DNA of 64,000 bases from Streptomyces sp. CNQ-509 (GTDB lineage: Bacteria > Actinomycetota > Actinomycetes > Streptomycetales > Streptomycetaceae): NCBI RefSeq assembly GCF_001011035.1, contig NZ_CP011492.1, forward strand, positions 5,005,001 to 5,069,000. The letters run 5' to 3'. The notes beneath the pieces are model-generated. The model was not told the origin of the DNA. It saw only the letters and a program-made list of their open reading frames with translations, and ran no database searches. A program made the translations under genes and the position numbers. How positions within the stretch are numbered: position 1 is the stretch's first letter; every line of letters begins with the position of its first letter. Positions 43,056 to 52,064 of the stretch are shown in pieces.

Positions 43056-43637
43056 TCAGCCCGGCGACGGTGCCGGCTCGGAGCGCGTCTGCGCCGGCAC
43101 CTCGAGCGCCGAGTCGCCGCCGAAGCGGAACTCCCGCTCCAGCCGCCACACGCCCTCCGCGTCCTGCTCGTACAGCGAGAACCCGGTCACCGGCCACGCC
43201 GCCTCGAAGTCCGCCAGCTCCGCCGCCGCCCGGTCCATCGCCGCCTCGTCTATGTCGTGGGCGATCGTCACATGCGGGTGGTACGGGAACTGCAGTTCCC
43301 TCGCCAGCGGCCCGGAGGCGTCCCGGACCATCTTCTGCAGCCAGGAGCAGGCCGCCGCGCCCTCCACGACCTGCACGAAGACCACCGGTGTCAGCGGCCG
43401 GAACGTGTCCGTACCGCTCAGCCGCATCGGGAAGGGCACCCCGCACTCGGCGATCTGCGCCAGGTGCCGCTCGATCCGCGGCAGCGCCGCGGCGTCGACG
43501 GCGGTCGGCGGCAGCAGCGTGATGTGCGTGGGAATGCCGTGGGCCGCGGTGTCGCCGAAGCCGATCCGGCGCTGCTGCAGCAGGCTGCCGTACGGCTCCG
43601 GGACGGCGATCGATACACCGACCGTCACGGTCCCCAC
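43056..43637 (-). CDS. 2'-5' RNA ligase (LigT/2H) family protein
   Basis: A 193-residue 2H phosphoesterase. GTG 43637 is preferred since AAGGAG lies 6 nt upstream; a GTG at 43652 would add five residues that include the ribosome binding site. Two HxT motifs (HITLLPPT and HVTIAHD) form the active site of 2'-5' ligases and cyclic phosphodiesterases. The reaction could be RNA ligation or cyclic-phosphate opening. It lies 20 nt downstream of trpS on the same strand and is probably cotranscribed. Confidence 0.9.
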   Translation of the reverse strand: MGTVTVGVSIAVPEPYGSLLQQRRIGFGDTAAHGIPTHITLLPPTAVDAAALPRIERHLAQIAECGVPFPMRLSGTDTFRPLTPVVFVQVVEGAAACSWLQKMVRDASGPLARELQFPYHPHVTIAHDIDEAAMDRAAAELADFEAAWPVTGFSLYEQDAEGVWRLEREFRFGGDSALEVPAQTRSEPAPSPG

Positions 43638-43657
43638 AAGCGTCTCCTTCACGGCCC

Positions 43658-44677
43658 TCAGTGCTTGGCGGGCAGGAAGCCCACCTTGTCATATGCCTCG
43701 GCAAGTGTCTCCGCCGCGACCGTACGCGCCTTCTCCGCGCCCTTGGCCAGCAGCGAGTCCAGGGTCTCCGGGTCGTCCAGATACTCCTGGGTCCGGGAGC
43801 GGAAGGGCGTCACCCACTCGGTCACCACCTCGGCGAGATCGGTCTTGAGCGCACCGTAGCCCTTGCCCGTGTACTTCTGCTCCAGTTCGGCGACGGTGGC
43901 GCCGGTGAGCGTCGAGTAGATGGTGAGGAGGTTGCTGACGCCGGGCTTGGCCTCCGGGTCGTAGCGGATCTCGGTGTCCGTGTCCGTCACCGCGCTCTTG
44001 ATCTTCTTCGCGGAGGACTTCGGCTCGTCGAGGAGGTTGAGCAGGCCCTTGGGCGAGGACGCGGACTTGCTCATCTTCACCGTCGGGTCCTGGAGGTCGT
44101 AGATCCGGGCCGTCTCCTTGAGGATGTACGGCGCGGGGACGGTGAACGTGCGGCCGTAGCGGGTGTTGAAGCGCTCGGCGAGGTCGCGGGTGAGCTCGAT
44201 GTGCTGGCGCTGGTCCTCGCCGACCGGGACGGCGTCGGCCTGGTAGAGCAGGATGTCGGCGATCTGGAGGACCGGGTACGTGAAGAGGCCGACGGTCGTG
44301 TTGGCCGTGCCCTGCTTGGCGGCCTTGTCCTTGAACTGCGTCATGCGGGACGCCTCGCCGAAGCCGGTGAGGCAATTCATCACCCAGCCGAGCTGCGCGT
44401 GCTCGGGCACGTGGCTCTGCACGAACAGCGTGCAGCGCTCCGGGTCGAGACCGGCGGCGAGGAGCTGCGCGGCGGCCAGGCGCGTGCTGGCGCGCAGCTC
44501 CTGGGGGTCCTGGGGGACCGTGATCGCGTGCAGGTCCACCACCATGTAGAACGCGTCGTGCGTCTCCTGGAGGGCCACCCACTGGCGGACGGCGCCGAGG
44601 TAGTTGCCGAGGTGGAACGAGCCGGCGGTGGGCTGGATGCCGGAGAGCACGCGGGGGCGACGGGTCGGGGCTGCCAT
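43658..44677 (-). CDS. trpS: Tryptophanyl-tRNA synthetase
   Basis: A 339-residue class I synthetase of normal length. ATG 44677 (AAPTRRPRVLSGIQPT) is chosen; ATG 44686 would add SPM and has a GAGAG run directly before it. The HIGH-like signature is GSFHLGNYLG and the second is KMSKSASSPKG, with VGEDQRQHIELTRD in between. It charges tRNA-Trp. The first gene of a probable two-gene unit with the RNA-ligase-like gene, and head-to-head with the ECF sigma gene: their start codons may overlap at CCATGG. Confidence 0.96.
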   Translation of the reverse strand: MAAPTRRPRVLSGIQPTAGSFHLGNYLGAVRQWVALQETHDAFYMVVDLHAITVPQDPQELRASTRLAAAQLLAAGLDPERCTLFVQSHVPEHAQLGWVMNCLTGFGEASRMTQFKDKAAKQGTANTTVGLFTYPVLQIADILLYQADAVPVGEDQRQHIELTRDLAERFNTRYGRTFTVPAPYILKETARIYDLQDPTVKMSKSASSPKGLLNLLDEPKSSAKKIKSAVTDTDTEIRYDPEAKPGVSNLLTIYSTLTGATVAELEQKYTGKGYGALKTDLAEVVTEWVTPFRSRTQEYLDDPETLDSLLAKGAEKARTVAAETLAEAYDKVGFLPAKH

Positions 44678-45479
44678 GGGGCTCATTCTCTCAGGTGCGG
44701 AACGTGTTGCGGCCCGGCGGTGTAGGGAGGGTGCGGGGGCCGCCGGCGGCGGTCCGCGGGCGGTCCGTGCGCCGGGCCGGTGGGCGGCGGGGGAAGGGGC
44801 GGCGATCAGCGGGGACGGTGCGGGCGAGGCGCGGCTGGTGGCGCGCGTACGGAACGGGGAGACCGAGGCGTACGCGGAACTGGTGCGCGCCCACGCGGAG
44901 ACCGCGCACCGGCTCGCGCTGCTGCTGGGAGCCGGCGCGGAGGCGGAAGACGTGGTGCAGAACGCCTTCATCAAGGCATACCGGGCGCTCGGCGGCTTCC
45001 GGGACGGGGCCGCCTTCCGCCCGTGGCTGCTGCGGATCGTCGCCAATGAGACCAAGAACACAGTGCGCGCCGCGGCCAGGCGCCGGGCGGCGACCGAGCG
45101 CGCGGGCGCGCTGGCGGGCGCGACGGGGGCGGGCGGTGCGGGGGTGGCCGCGGAGGACCTGGCGGGGCGGGCGCTGGCGGTGGAGCGGCGGGAGGAGCTG
45201 GTGACGGCGCTGCGGGCGCTGCGGGAGCGGCACCGGGAGGTGGTGATCCACCGGTACCTGCTGGACCTGGACGAGGCGGAGACGGCCGCGGCGCTGGGGG
45301 TGGCGCGGGGGACGGTGAAGTCCCGGCTGAGCAGGGCGCTGCGGGAGCTGGCGCGGCTGCTGGGGGAGGACGGCGGGCTGCGGGACGGGGCGGCCGGCGG
45401 GGTTCGGGGTCGCGGGGGACGGGGCCGCGGGGGCGCGGCCGCGGGGGAGCCGGAAGGGGGCGGGGCCGGTGGGGCGTGA
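44676..45479 (+). CDS. ECF RNA polymerase sigma factor
   Basis: An ECF sigma factor with region 2 (AYAELVRAHAETAHRLALLL, AEDVVQNAFIKAYRAL, FRPWLLRIVANETKN) and region 4 (LRALRERHREVVIHRYLLDL, ETAAALGVARGTVKSRLSRA). The start is uncertain. ATG 44676 gives 267 residues with a 54-residue Ala/Gly/Arg extension and shares bases with the trpS start codon; GTG 44838, with GCGAGG 8 nt upstream, gives 213 residues but begins within region 2.1. After region 4 there is a Gly/Arg-rich tail. The stop overlaps the next gene, a membrane protein likely to be its regulator, by 11 nt. Confidence 0.88.
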   Translation: MGLILSGAERVAARRCREGAGAAGGGPRAVRAPGRWAAGEGAAISGDGAGEARLVARVRNGETEAYAELVRAHAETAHRLALLLGAGAEAEDVVQNAFIKAYRALGGFRDGAAFRPWLLRIVANETKNTVRAAARRRAATERAGALAGATGAGGAGVAAEDLAGRALAVERREELVTALRALRERHREVVIHRYLLDLDEAETAAALGVARGTVKSRLSRALRELARLLGEDGGLRDGAAGGVRGRGGRGRGGAAAGEPEGGGAGGA

Positions 45480-46317
45480 GCCGGAAGGGCTTGAGGGGCT
45501 GGAGGAGGAACTGCGCGCTCTGGCGCGGTCGCCGGCCGGGGGCGGCGCGGGGGCGCCCGGCGGTGGTCCGGTGGCTCGGGCGGAGACGGCCGGCGGGACC
45601 GGGGTGGACGTCGAGGGGGTCGTCGCGGGGGTGATGGGGCGGGTCGCGGGGGAGCCCGTGCCCGTCGCGGGGTGGCGGGCGCGGGTACGGCGCCGGGTGC
45701 GGGGGCGGCGGCGGGTGCTGCTCGCCGGGTTCGCGGCGGTGCTGGTGGGGCTGGTGCTGGCGGCCCCCGTACGGGCGGGGGTGGCGTCGTTCTTCGACTT
45801 CGGCGGCGTCGCGGTACGGACCGCGCCGTCCTCGGCGCCGTCCGGCCCCGGCGCCCCGCCCCCCGGTGCCGTCCCGGGCTGCGGCGCGCTGACCCTCGAC
45901 GCCGCCGCCCGCCGCGCGGGTTTCCGGCCGCCGGTGCCGCCCAGGCTGGGGGCGCCGGACGCGGCGGGCGTCTCGGCGGACGGACGGATGGTGTCGCTGT
46001 GCTGGGCGGCCGGGCGCGGGGCGGGTGGCGACGCGGTGCGGCTGGATGCGTTCCGGGGGACGCTCGACCCGCTCGTCGGCAAGACGTCGCCGGTGCCGCC
46101 GGAGTGGGAGCAGGTCGGCACCGGCACGGCGCTCTGGTTCCCCGAGGCGCACCGCCTGGAGTTGCTCCTGCGCGCCCCGGGCGGCAGCACGTACACCCGT
46201 ACCGTCCGCACCGCGGGCCCCACCCTCCTCTGGCAGGGCCCGGACGGGCTGACCCTCCGACTCGAAGGCGTCCCGGCCAAGCAGGAGGCCCTGCGCCTCG
46301 CGGAGTCCGTGTCGTGA
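45469..46317 (+). CDS. Membrane protein, putative anti-sigma or sigma regulator
   Basis: A 282-residue protein from GTG 45469, overlapping the sigma gene stop by 11 nt. Residues 1-75 are cytoplasmic and acidic-to-basic (EGLEGLEEELRALARS), then a membrane helix (VLLAGFAAVLVGLVLAAPV) and an outer domain of about 180 residues with WEQVGTGTALWFPEAHRLEL and LLWQGPDGLTLRLEG, resembling the DUF4367-type outer domains of sigma-regulator proteins. It has no zinc-binding HxxxCxxC anti-sigma motif. The pairing with an ECF gene is the main evidence for a regulatory role. Confidence 0.8.
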   Translation: MGREPEGLEGLEEELRALARSPAGGGAGAPGGGPVARAETAGGTGVDVEGVVAGVMGRVAGEPVPVAGWRARVRRRVRGRRRVLLAGFAAVLVGLVLAAPVRAGVASFFDFGGVAVRTAPSSAPSGPGAPPPGAVPGCGALTLDAAARRAGFRPPVPPRLGAPDAAGVSADGRMVSLCWAAGRGAGGDAVRLDAFRGTLDPLVGKTSPVPPEWEQVGTGTALWFPEAHRLELLLRAPGGSTYTRTVRTAGPTLLWQGPDGLTLRLEGVPAKQEALRLAESVS

Positions 46318-46445
46318 GGCGGGGCGTGCGGAACCGGGGCGCCGGTCGCGGTGTACGGAGGGCGGGGCCCGGTTCGTACGGGAGCGGGCCCGGTTCGTAC
46401 GCCACCGGCCGCGGCCGGACACCGACCGGACAACGGAGCGACGCC

Positions 46446-47240
46446 ATGCGCAGACCCACCCGCCGGCACACCCGCCGCACGCACCGCCTCGCCGCGGCCG
46501 CCGCCGCGGTCCTCGCCGCCCTCGGGCTCGTTCTGGGCCTCGCCCCACCGGCCGCCGCGGGCGGTCCGACGAGCGTCCTGCTCGTCAACGGCGGCAGCGG
46601 CGAGGCCGCCGCCCTGTACGCCACCCACCCCGACTACGCCGCCCTCGACAAGGCCATCGGCGACGCCGGCGAACGGGTCGACCCGGTGCTCACCGAAGCC
46701 GGCCTCGGCGGCGCGGACGCGCGGCGGATCACGGTGACGTGGCTTCAGCACGACGTCCACGCGTGGCGCGTCGACACCGTCTACCCGGACGCCCGCGGCG
46801 GCGCGGTGGTCAGCAGGGGCACCGGCGGGGACGCGGTGACCGCGCAGACCTGGCGGCGGGTGGAGCACCCGGGGCGGCTCGGTTCGCTGCTCGGCCGGCT
46901 GGGGGTCGCGGAGCGGCCGGAGGAGCAGAGCGGGTGGTACATGCCGCCGCAGTTCGGCACCGACGCCGCCGCATCGGAGGCCGGGGGCCCGCCGGAGCCG
47001 GCCGCCGACGAGGGGGCGGACCCGGGGGAGGGGCGGGCGGCCGCGGACACGGACCGGGCCGCCCGCCGCGAGGCGACCGCCGCCGCCGGCCCGGACGCGG
47101 GGCCCGGCACCAACTGGTGGTGGGCCCTGCCGGGCCTGGCCGCCGGTGCCCTCCTGGCCACCGCCGCACCCCGCCTGTACCGCCGCCACCGGAGGGCACC
47201 GGCCGGCTCCCGCGGCGTACTCCTGGACCTCGACGGCTGA
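46446..47240 (+). CDS. Secreted or membrane-tethered protein of unknown function
   Basis: A 264-residue protein from ATG 46446 (GGAG 8 nt upstream). A signal peptide (LAAAAAAVLAALGLVLGLAPPAAAG) is followed by a domain of about 120 residues (VLLVNGGSGEAAALYATHPDY, VTWLQHDVHAWRVDTVYPDA), an acidic Ala/Glu linker and a C-terminal membrane helix (WWWALPGLAAGALLATA) with a basic end. It follows the ECF/regulator pair after 128 nt and may be controlled by it. No function recognised. Confidence 0.82.
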   Translation: MRRPTRRHTRRTHRLAAAAAAVLAALGLVLGLAPPAAAGGPTSVLLVNGGSGEAAALYATHPDYAALDKAIGDAGERVDPVLTEAGLGGADARRITVTWLQHDVHAWRVDTVYPDARGGAVVSRGTGGDAVTAQTWRRVEHPGRLGSLLGRLGVAERPEEQSGWYMPPQFGTDAAASEAGGPPEPAADEGADPGEGRAAADTDRAARREATAAAGPDAGPGTNWWWALPGLAAGALLATAAPRLYRRHRRAPAGSRGVLLDLDG

Positions 47241-47246
47241 GGCCCG

Positions 47247-47278
47247 CCGGAGCCCGCGCCATGCGGCGCGGGCTCCGG
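47247..47278. terminator. Bidirectional terminator before glyA
   Basis: CCGGAGCCCGCGCC pairs perfectly with GGCGCGGGCTCCGG around ATGC, between convergent genes. Confidence 0.8.
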
Positions 47279-47337
47279 AGAAGGCCGGCCGCAACGGGAA
47301 GGCCGGCCGCCACGGACCGGCCACCGGCGTCCCGGGG

Positions 47338-48612
<1,275 letters not shown>

Positions 48613-48623
48613 GGTGTGTCCCT

Positions 48624-48649
48624 CCGGGTCGAGTCTGTGTCGGACCCGG
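48624..48649 (-). promoter_or_regulatory. Expression-platform hairpin covering the glyA ribosome binding site
   Basis: On the minus strand CCGGGTC (48643-48649) pairs with GACCCGG (48624-48630) around a 12-nt loop; the last bases of the stem are part of the GGAGGG Shine-Dalgarno sequence. It directly follows the aptamer, so ligand-dependent refolding could free the site. Translational control is inferred. Confidence 0.5.
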
Positions 48650-48733
48650 GGCACCCAGGCGGGCGGCACCACTCGGCTGCTGCGCCGCGCGGCTTCCCCG
48701 TGGTCCGTTCCACGTTCGCCAGTCGCCGCACGC
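48650..48733 (-). promoter_or_regulatory. ZTP (pfl) riboswitch aptamer in the glyA leader
   Basis: Read 5'->3' on the minus strand, the leader contains GCGGCGACTGGCG, then ACCACGGGGAAGCC, and near its end CCGCCTGGGTGCC, in the right order and spacing. These are the conserved cores of the pfl motif that binds ZTP/ZMP, purine-synthesis intermediates that accumulate when 10-formyl-THF is short. A -10 TAGGGT (48740-48745) sits just upstream, so the aptamer starts nearly at the transcript 5' end. Known pfl targets include glyA, folD and purH. Confidence 0.8.
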
Positions 48734-48739
48734 GGTTCC

Positions 48740-48782
48740 ACCCTAGCGGGCGCGCCCGCCGGTGATGGATCCTTCGTCCATC
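48740..48782 (-). promoter_or_regulatory. glyA promoter and upstream inverted repeat
   Basis: TAGGGT (48740-48745) is the -10. Upstream, GATGGA and TCCATC (48764-48782) form a 6-bp inverted repeat with a 7-nt spacer that overlaps the -35 position, a possible operator. The divergent rocD gene begins 81 nt further on. Confidence 0.45.
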
Positions 48783-48862
48783 ATCCGAGCGAAGATAGAC
48801 ACAGGGGCACCACCCCTGCCCCGCCCGCACCGCCCTTCACGGCGCAACGGAACGGAGATCCC

Positions 48863-50068
48863 GTGACGCGAACCGACGCAGCCATCGCCGCGGCCGACGC
48901 CCACAGCGCGCACAACTACCACCCCCTGCCCGTGGTCGTCGCCACCGCCGAAGGCGCGTGGATGACCGACGTCGAGGGCAACCGCTACCTGGACATGCTC
49001 GCCGGCTACTCGGCCCTCAACTTCGGCCACGGCAACTCCCGCCTCCTCGACGCCGCCCGCGCCCAGTTGGACCGGGTGACGCTGACCTCGCGCGCGTTCC
49101 ACCACGACCGTTTCGCGGAGTTCTGCGCGCAGCTCGCCGAGCTGTGCGGCAAGGACATGGTGCTGCCGATGAACACGGGCGCGGAGGCCGTCGAGACCGC
49201 GGTGAAGACCGCCCGGAAGTGGGGCTACCGCGTCAAGGGCGTGCCGGAGGGGCGCGCGAAGATCGTCGTGGCGGAGAACAACTTCCACGGCCGTACGACC
49301 ACCATCGTCAGCTTCTCCACCGACCCCGAGGCCCGCGCCGACTACGGCCCGTACACGCCGGGCTTCGCCATCGTCCCGTACGGCGACCTGGCCGCCCTGG
49401 ACGCGGCCGTCGACGAGGACACGGTCGCCGTGCTGCTGGAGCCGATCCAGGGCGAGGCGGGCGTGCTGGTGCCCCCGCCGGGCTATCTGGCGGGCGTACG
49501 GGAGCTGACCGCGGCCCGGAACGTGCTGTTCATGGCCGACGAGATCCAGTCGGGCCTGGGCCGCACGGGCCGTACGTTCGCGTGCGAGCACGAGGGCGTG
49601 GTGCCGGACGTCTACATCCTCGGCAAGGCCCTGGGCGGCGGCGTGGTCCCCGTCTCGGCGGTCGTCGCGAGCCGCGAGATCCTGGGTGTCTTCCACCCCG
49701 GCGAGCACGGCTCCACCTTCGGCGGCAACCCGCTGGCGTGCGCGGTGGGCCTGGAGGTCATCGCGATGCTCCGCACCGGCGAGTACCAGCAGCGCGCCAC
49801 GGAACTCGGCGACCACCTCCACCGCGAACTGGGCCTGCTGACGGGCACGGGCGCGGTCCGGGAGGTACGCGGCCGGGGCCTGTGGGCGGGCGTCGACATC
49901 GACCCGGCGCACGGCACGGGGCGGCAGCTCTCGGAGAAGCTGATGGCCCGCGGGGTCCTGGTCAAGGACACCCACGGCTCCACGATCCGCATCGCCCCGC
50001 CGCTGGTCATCTCCAAGGAAGACCTCGACTGGGGCCTGACGCAGCTCCGCGAGACGCTGACCGCCTGA
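48863..50068 (+). CDS. rocD: Ornithine aminotransferase
   Basis: A 401-residue class III PLP aminotransferase from GTG 48863 (CGGAGATCCC upstream). It begins HSAHNYHPLPVVVATAEGAW, typical of ornithine delta-aminotransferases, with LPMNTGAEAVETAVK, NNFHGRTTTIVSFS, ADEIQSGLGRTG and the PLP lysine in YILGKALGGGVVPVS. It converts ornithine and 2-oxoglutarate to glutamate semialdehyde and glutamate in arginine degradation. Divergent from glyA. Confidence 0.95.
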   Translation: MTRTDAAIAAADAHSAHNYHPLPVVVATAEGAWMTDVEGNRYLDMLAGYSALNFGHGNSRLLDAARAQLDRVTLTSRAFHHDRFAEFCAQLAELCGKDMVLPMNTGAEAVETAVKTARKWGYRVKGVPEGRAKIVVAENNFHGRTTTIVSFSTDPEARADYGPYTPGFAIVPYGDLAALDAAVDEDTVAVLLEPIQGEAGVLVPPPGYLAGVRELTAARNVLFMADEIQSGLGRTGRTFACEHEGVVPDVYILGKALGGGVVPVSAVVASREILGVFHPGEHGSTFGGNPLACAVGLEVIAMLRTGEYQQRATELGDHLHRELGLLTGTGAVREVRGRGLWAGVDIDPAHGTGRQLSEKLMARGVLVKDTHGSTIRIAPPLVISKEDLDWGLTQLRETLTA

Positions 50069-50087
50069 CCGCGTCGCCCCGTCGCAC

Positions 50088-50120
50088 GGGGCAGGGGGCG
50101 CGGCTGTGCCCCCTGCCCCC
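50088..50120 (+). terminator. Terminator of rocD
   Basis: GGGGCAGGGGGC pairs with GCCCCCTGCCCC around an 8-nt loop, 19 nt after the rocD stop. Confidence 0.75.
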
Positions 50121-50269
50121 CGGTGTCCGCCTCCGCCCCGCCTCCGCCGTACGACTGGTAACAGAGCCTCATGTGGCCGTGGCCTGCGCGTCCGTTCGTG
50201 ACGCTCACCGCGGGAACGGAGAATGCGGGACCGCAGCGGCATCTCCGGAGACCAGACAGCGAGGCGTTC

Positions 50270-51529
50270 ATGGCGGGTTCCAGCACTCCGAAGGAGACCT
50301 CGGTCATCCGGAAGGAGGCCGTGAGTGAGCTGTCCAAGGTGTTCGGGGTCGACGCCCGGGGACTCGACCTGCCGCGGGCGATCCTCTTCCTGGACCTCGC
50401 GCTGGTGCCGCTGGTGGTCTTCTGGGCGATCGGGCACGAGCAGTACCTCCTCAGCGCGCTCTCCGGCCTGCTGCTCGCGGTGCTGGACGACCGTGGCGGG
50501 AGGTTCGAGCACCGCGCGGCGCGGGTCTCCGTCTACGCCCTGATCGGCGCGGGACTGACCGCGTGGGGCTTCGCCCTGGGGGGCGCGGGCTGGGGCTGGC
50601 TGGTCCTCTCCGGCTTCGCGGTCACGCTCGTGGCCGGACTGGCGGTCGCGTACGGAACGCGCAGGTTCGCGACCGCCCTGCTGCTCAACATCTGGTTCAT
50701 CGCCGCACTTGCGCTCTCGTTCCAGCTCGACCACCACTCCGGCCCCACCAGCCACACGTGGGCCCAGGTGGTCGCGTGGGCGGGAGGGGCGGCACTGTGG
50801 CTCGCGGTGACGACGGCGGGGTGGCTGGCCCGCGGCCGAGGGAACGGCCCCCGCGAGACGTCGGACGCACCCGGCGGGGACGGGCCCGCCGATGACGCAC
50901 GTGCCGGTGACGCGCCCGGCGGTGACGGACCCGGCGGTGACGCGCCCGGAGGTGACGCGCCCGCCGGGGAGGCGCCCGCGGGGAAGGGGCCCGCCGGGGA
51001 CACGCCCGCCGGCACCCGGCCCCAGCTTCCCCCCTGGCCGGTGCTCACGTTCGCGGTGATCCGCGCCGGAGCCGTCGCCGCGGCCTGCGCGCTGGGCTTC
51101 GGCCTCGACCTCTCGTACGGCTACTGGATCCCGCTCGCGACCGTCATCGCGATGAAGCCGGCGCTGGAGCAGACCACGCTCTTCACCGCGCAGCGCCTCG
51201 TCGGCGCACTGCTCGGCGCCGCCGCGGCCTCGCTGCTGATCCTGCTGCCCGCGGGTGAGACCGGGACCAAGCTGTTCGCCGTGACGCGGGTGCTCGAAGT
51301 GGTGGCGCTCGTCCTGCTGATGCACGCGGCGGCGGTCCGCTACTGGAACCACGCGCTCTACTGCGCCGCACTCGCCGCGGGAGTGCTCATCCTGGTCAGC
51401 CTCCCGCAGCCCACGAACTACACCGTCGAGGGCTACCGCGTGCTGTGGACGGCATGCGGCGTGGCGATCGGCCTGGGCCTCATGCTGCTGGCAGGCCGAC
51501 TGGCCGCCCGCGAGGACAAGGAACCCTGA
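50270..51529 (+). CDS. FUSC family membrane transporter
   Basis: A 419-residue protein from ATG 50270 (GCGAGG 7 nt upstream). Two blocks of four to five membrane segments (LFLDLALVPLVVFWAIGHEQ to GWLVLSGFAVTLVAGLAVAY, and AVIRAGAVAAACALGFGLDL to AALAAGVLILVSLP) flank a Gly/Asp/Pro repeat linker. This half-and-half plan and YGYWIPLATVIAMKP fit the FUSC (fusaric-acid-resistance-like) superfamily that exports aromatic acids. Substrate unknown. The two blocks are similar in plan, as in other FUSC proteins. Confidence 0.82.
   Translation: MAGSSTPKETSVIRKEAVSELSKVFGVDARGLDLPRAILFLDLALVPLVVFWAIGHEQYLLSALSGLLLAVLDDRGGRFEHRAARVSVYALIGAGLTAWGFALGGAGWGWLVLSGFAVTLVAGLAVAYGTRRFATALLLNIWFIAALALSFQLDHHSGPTSHTWAQVVAWAGGAALWLAVTTAGWLARGRGNGPRETSDAPGGDGPADDARAGDAPGGDGPGGDAPGGDAPAGEAPAGKGPAGDTPAGTRPQLPPWPVLTFAVIRAGAVAAACALGFGLDLSYGYWIPLATVIAMKPALEQTTLFTAQRLVGALLGAAAASLLILLPAGETGTKLFAVTRVLEVVALVLLMHAAAVRYWNHALYCAALAAGVLILVSLPQPTNYTVEGYRVLWTACGVAIGLGLMLLAGRLAAREDKEP
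50864..51016 (+). repeat. Imperfect 15-bp tandem repeats (GGDAP units)
   Basis: About ten units encoding GGDAP, GGDGP, AGEAP, AGKGP and similar, within the linker of the FUSC gene. Purine-rich slippage-type repeat, in frame throughout. Confidence 0.8.
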
Positions 51530-51538
51530 CCACCGCCC

Positions 51539-51977
51539 TTAGCCGAGTGCCTCGATGGCCTTGAGTATCAGCCCGCGCCTCGGCACCGTAGACGGCGAGC
51601 TGGCGGAGATGCCCGAACGCCTCGAGGTGCAAGGCGATTCCGGACGGCTGGACGATTCTGACCCGGATCGGGTTTTCCTGGTTCCAGCGCACCAGGCGGC
51701 CGTCGAAGAGCCAGAAGTCGTTGCCCGGCAGGGCGATGTCCGAGGCGCGCCGGCGTGGGAGCCACATGACCTGCTTCCGGCTGGGCGGCCTCGGCCGCGC
51801 TGCGGGCGTAGGCGACGAAGGCGGCCCAGGCGTCGGGGTGAAGGTGAGGCGGGGCCCGGCCTTGTCCGTGGAGTCGCGGACGTGAACGGCCTCGGGGCAG
51901 GCGGCGACCCTCCCGTTGCGTGTGACCACGCTCACGGAAGGTGACGAGTACTGTCCACTCTCTGCGTGTGTACGCAT
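51539..51977 (-). pseudogene. Decayed fusion of DUF397-, DUF6879- and HTH-type fragments
   Basis: No single frame explains this stretch. Reading the minus strand, a DUF397-like segment (VHVRDSTDKAGPRLTFTP) continues in another frame as DAWAAFVAYARSAAEAAQ. It then returns to the first frame as a DUF6879-like segment (LPRRRASDIALPGNDFWLFD, GRLVRWNQ). The last part (FGHLRQLAVYGAEARA, then after a further shift LILKAIEALG and a TAA stop at 51539) looks like the C-terminus of an XRE/DUF5753 regulator. At least two frameshifts and an internal join are needed. Such DUF397, HTH and DUF6879 genes are numerous and mobile in Streptomyces. Confidence 0.65.
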
Positions 51978-52064
51978 ACATGTTGTACGCGGCCAAGCTT
52001 CTCACAGGGAACTCCCAACATCCCTCCCCGCGGTGTGCCCGTCCGCCGCCCCGATACTGGGGCC

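Noticed and set aside
44691..47324. An 877-codon minus-strand frame opposite the sigma and secreted-protein genes
   Set aside because: It lacks any domain and is a GC-driven shadow of the coding plus strand.
50864..51016. CRISPR-like array
   Set aside because: The regular spacing is an in-frame 15-bp protein repeat with no unique spacers.
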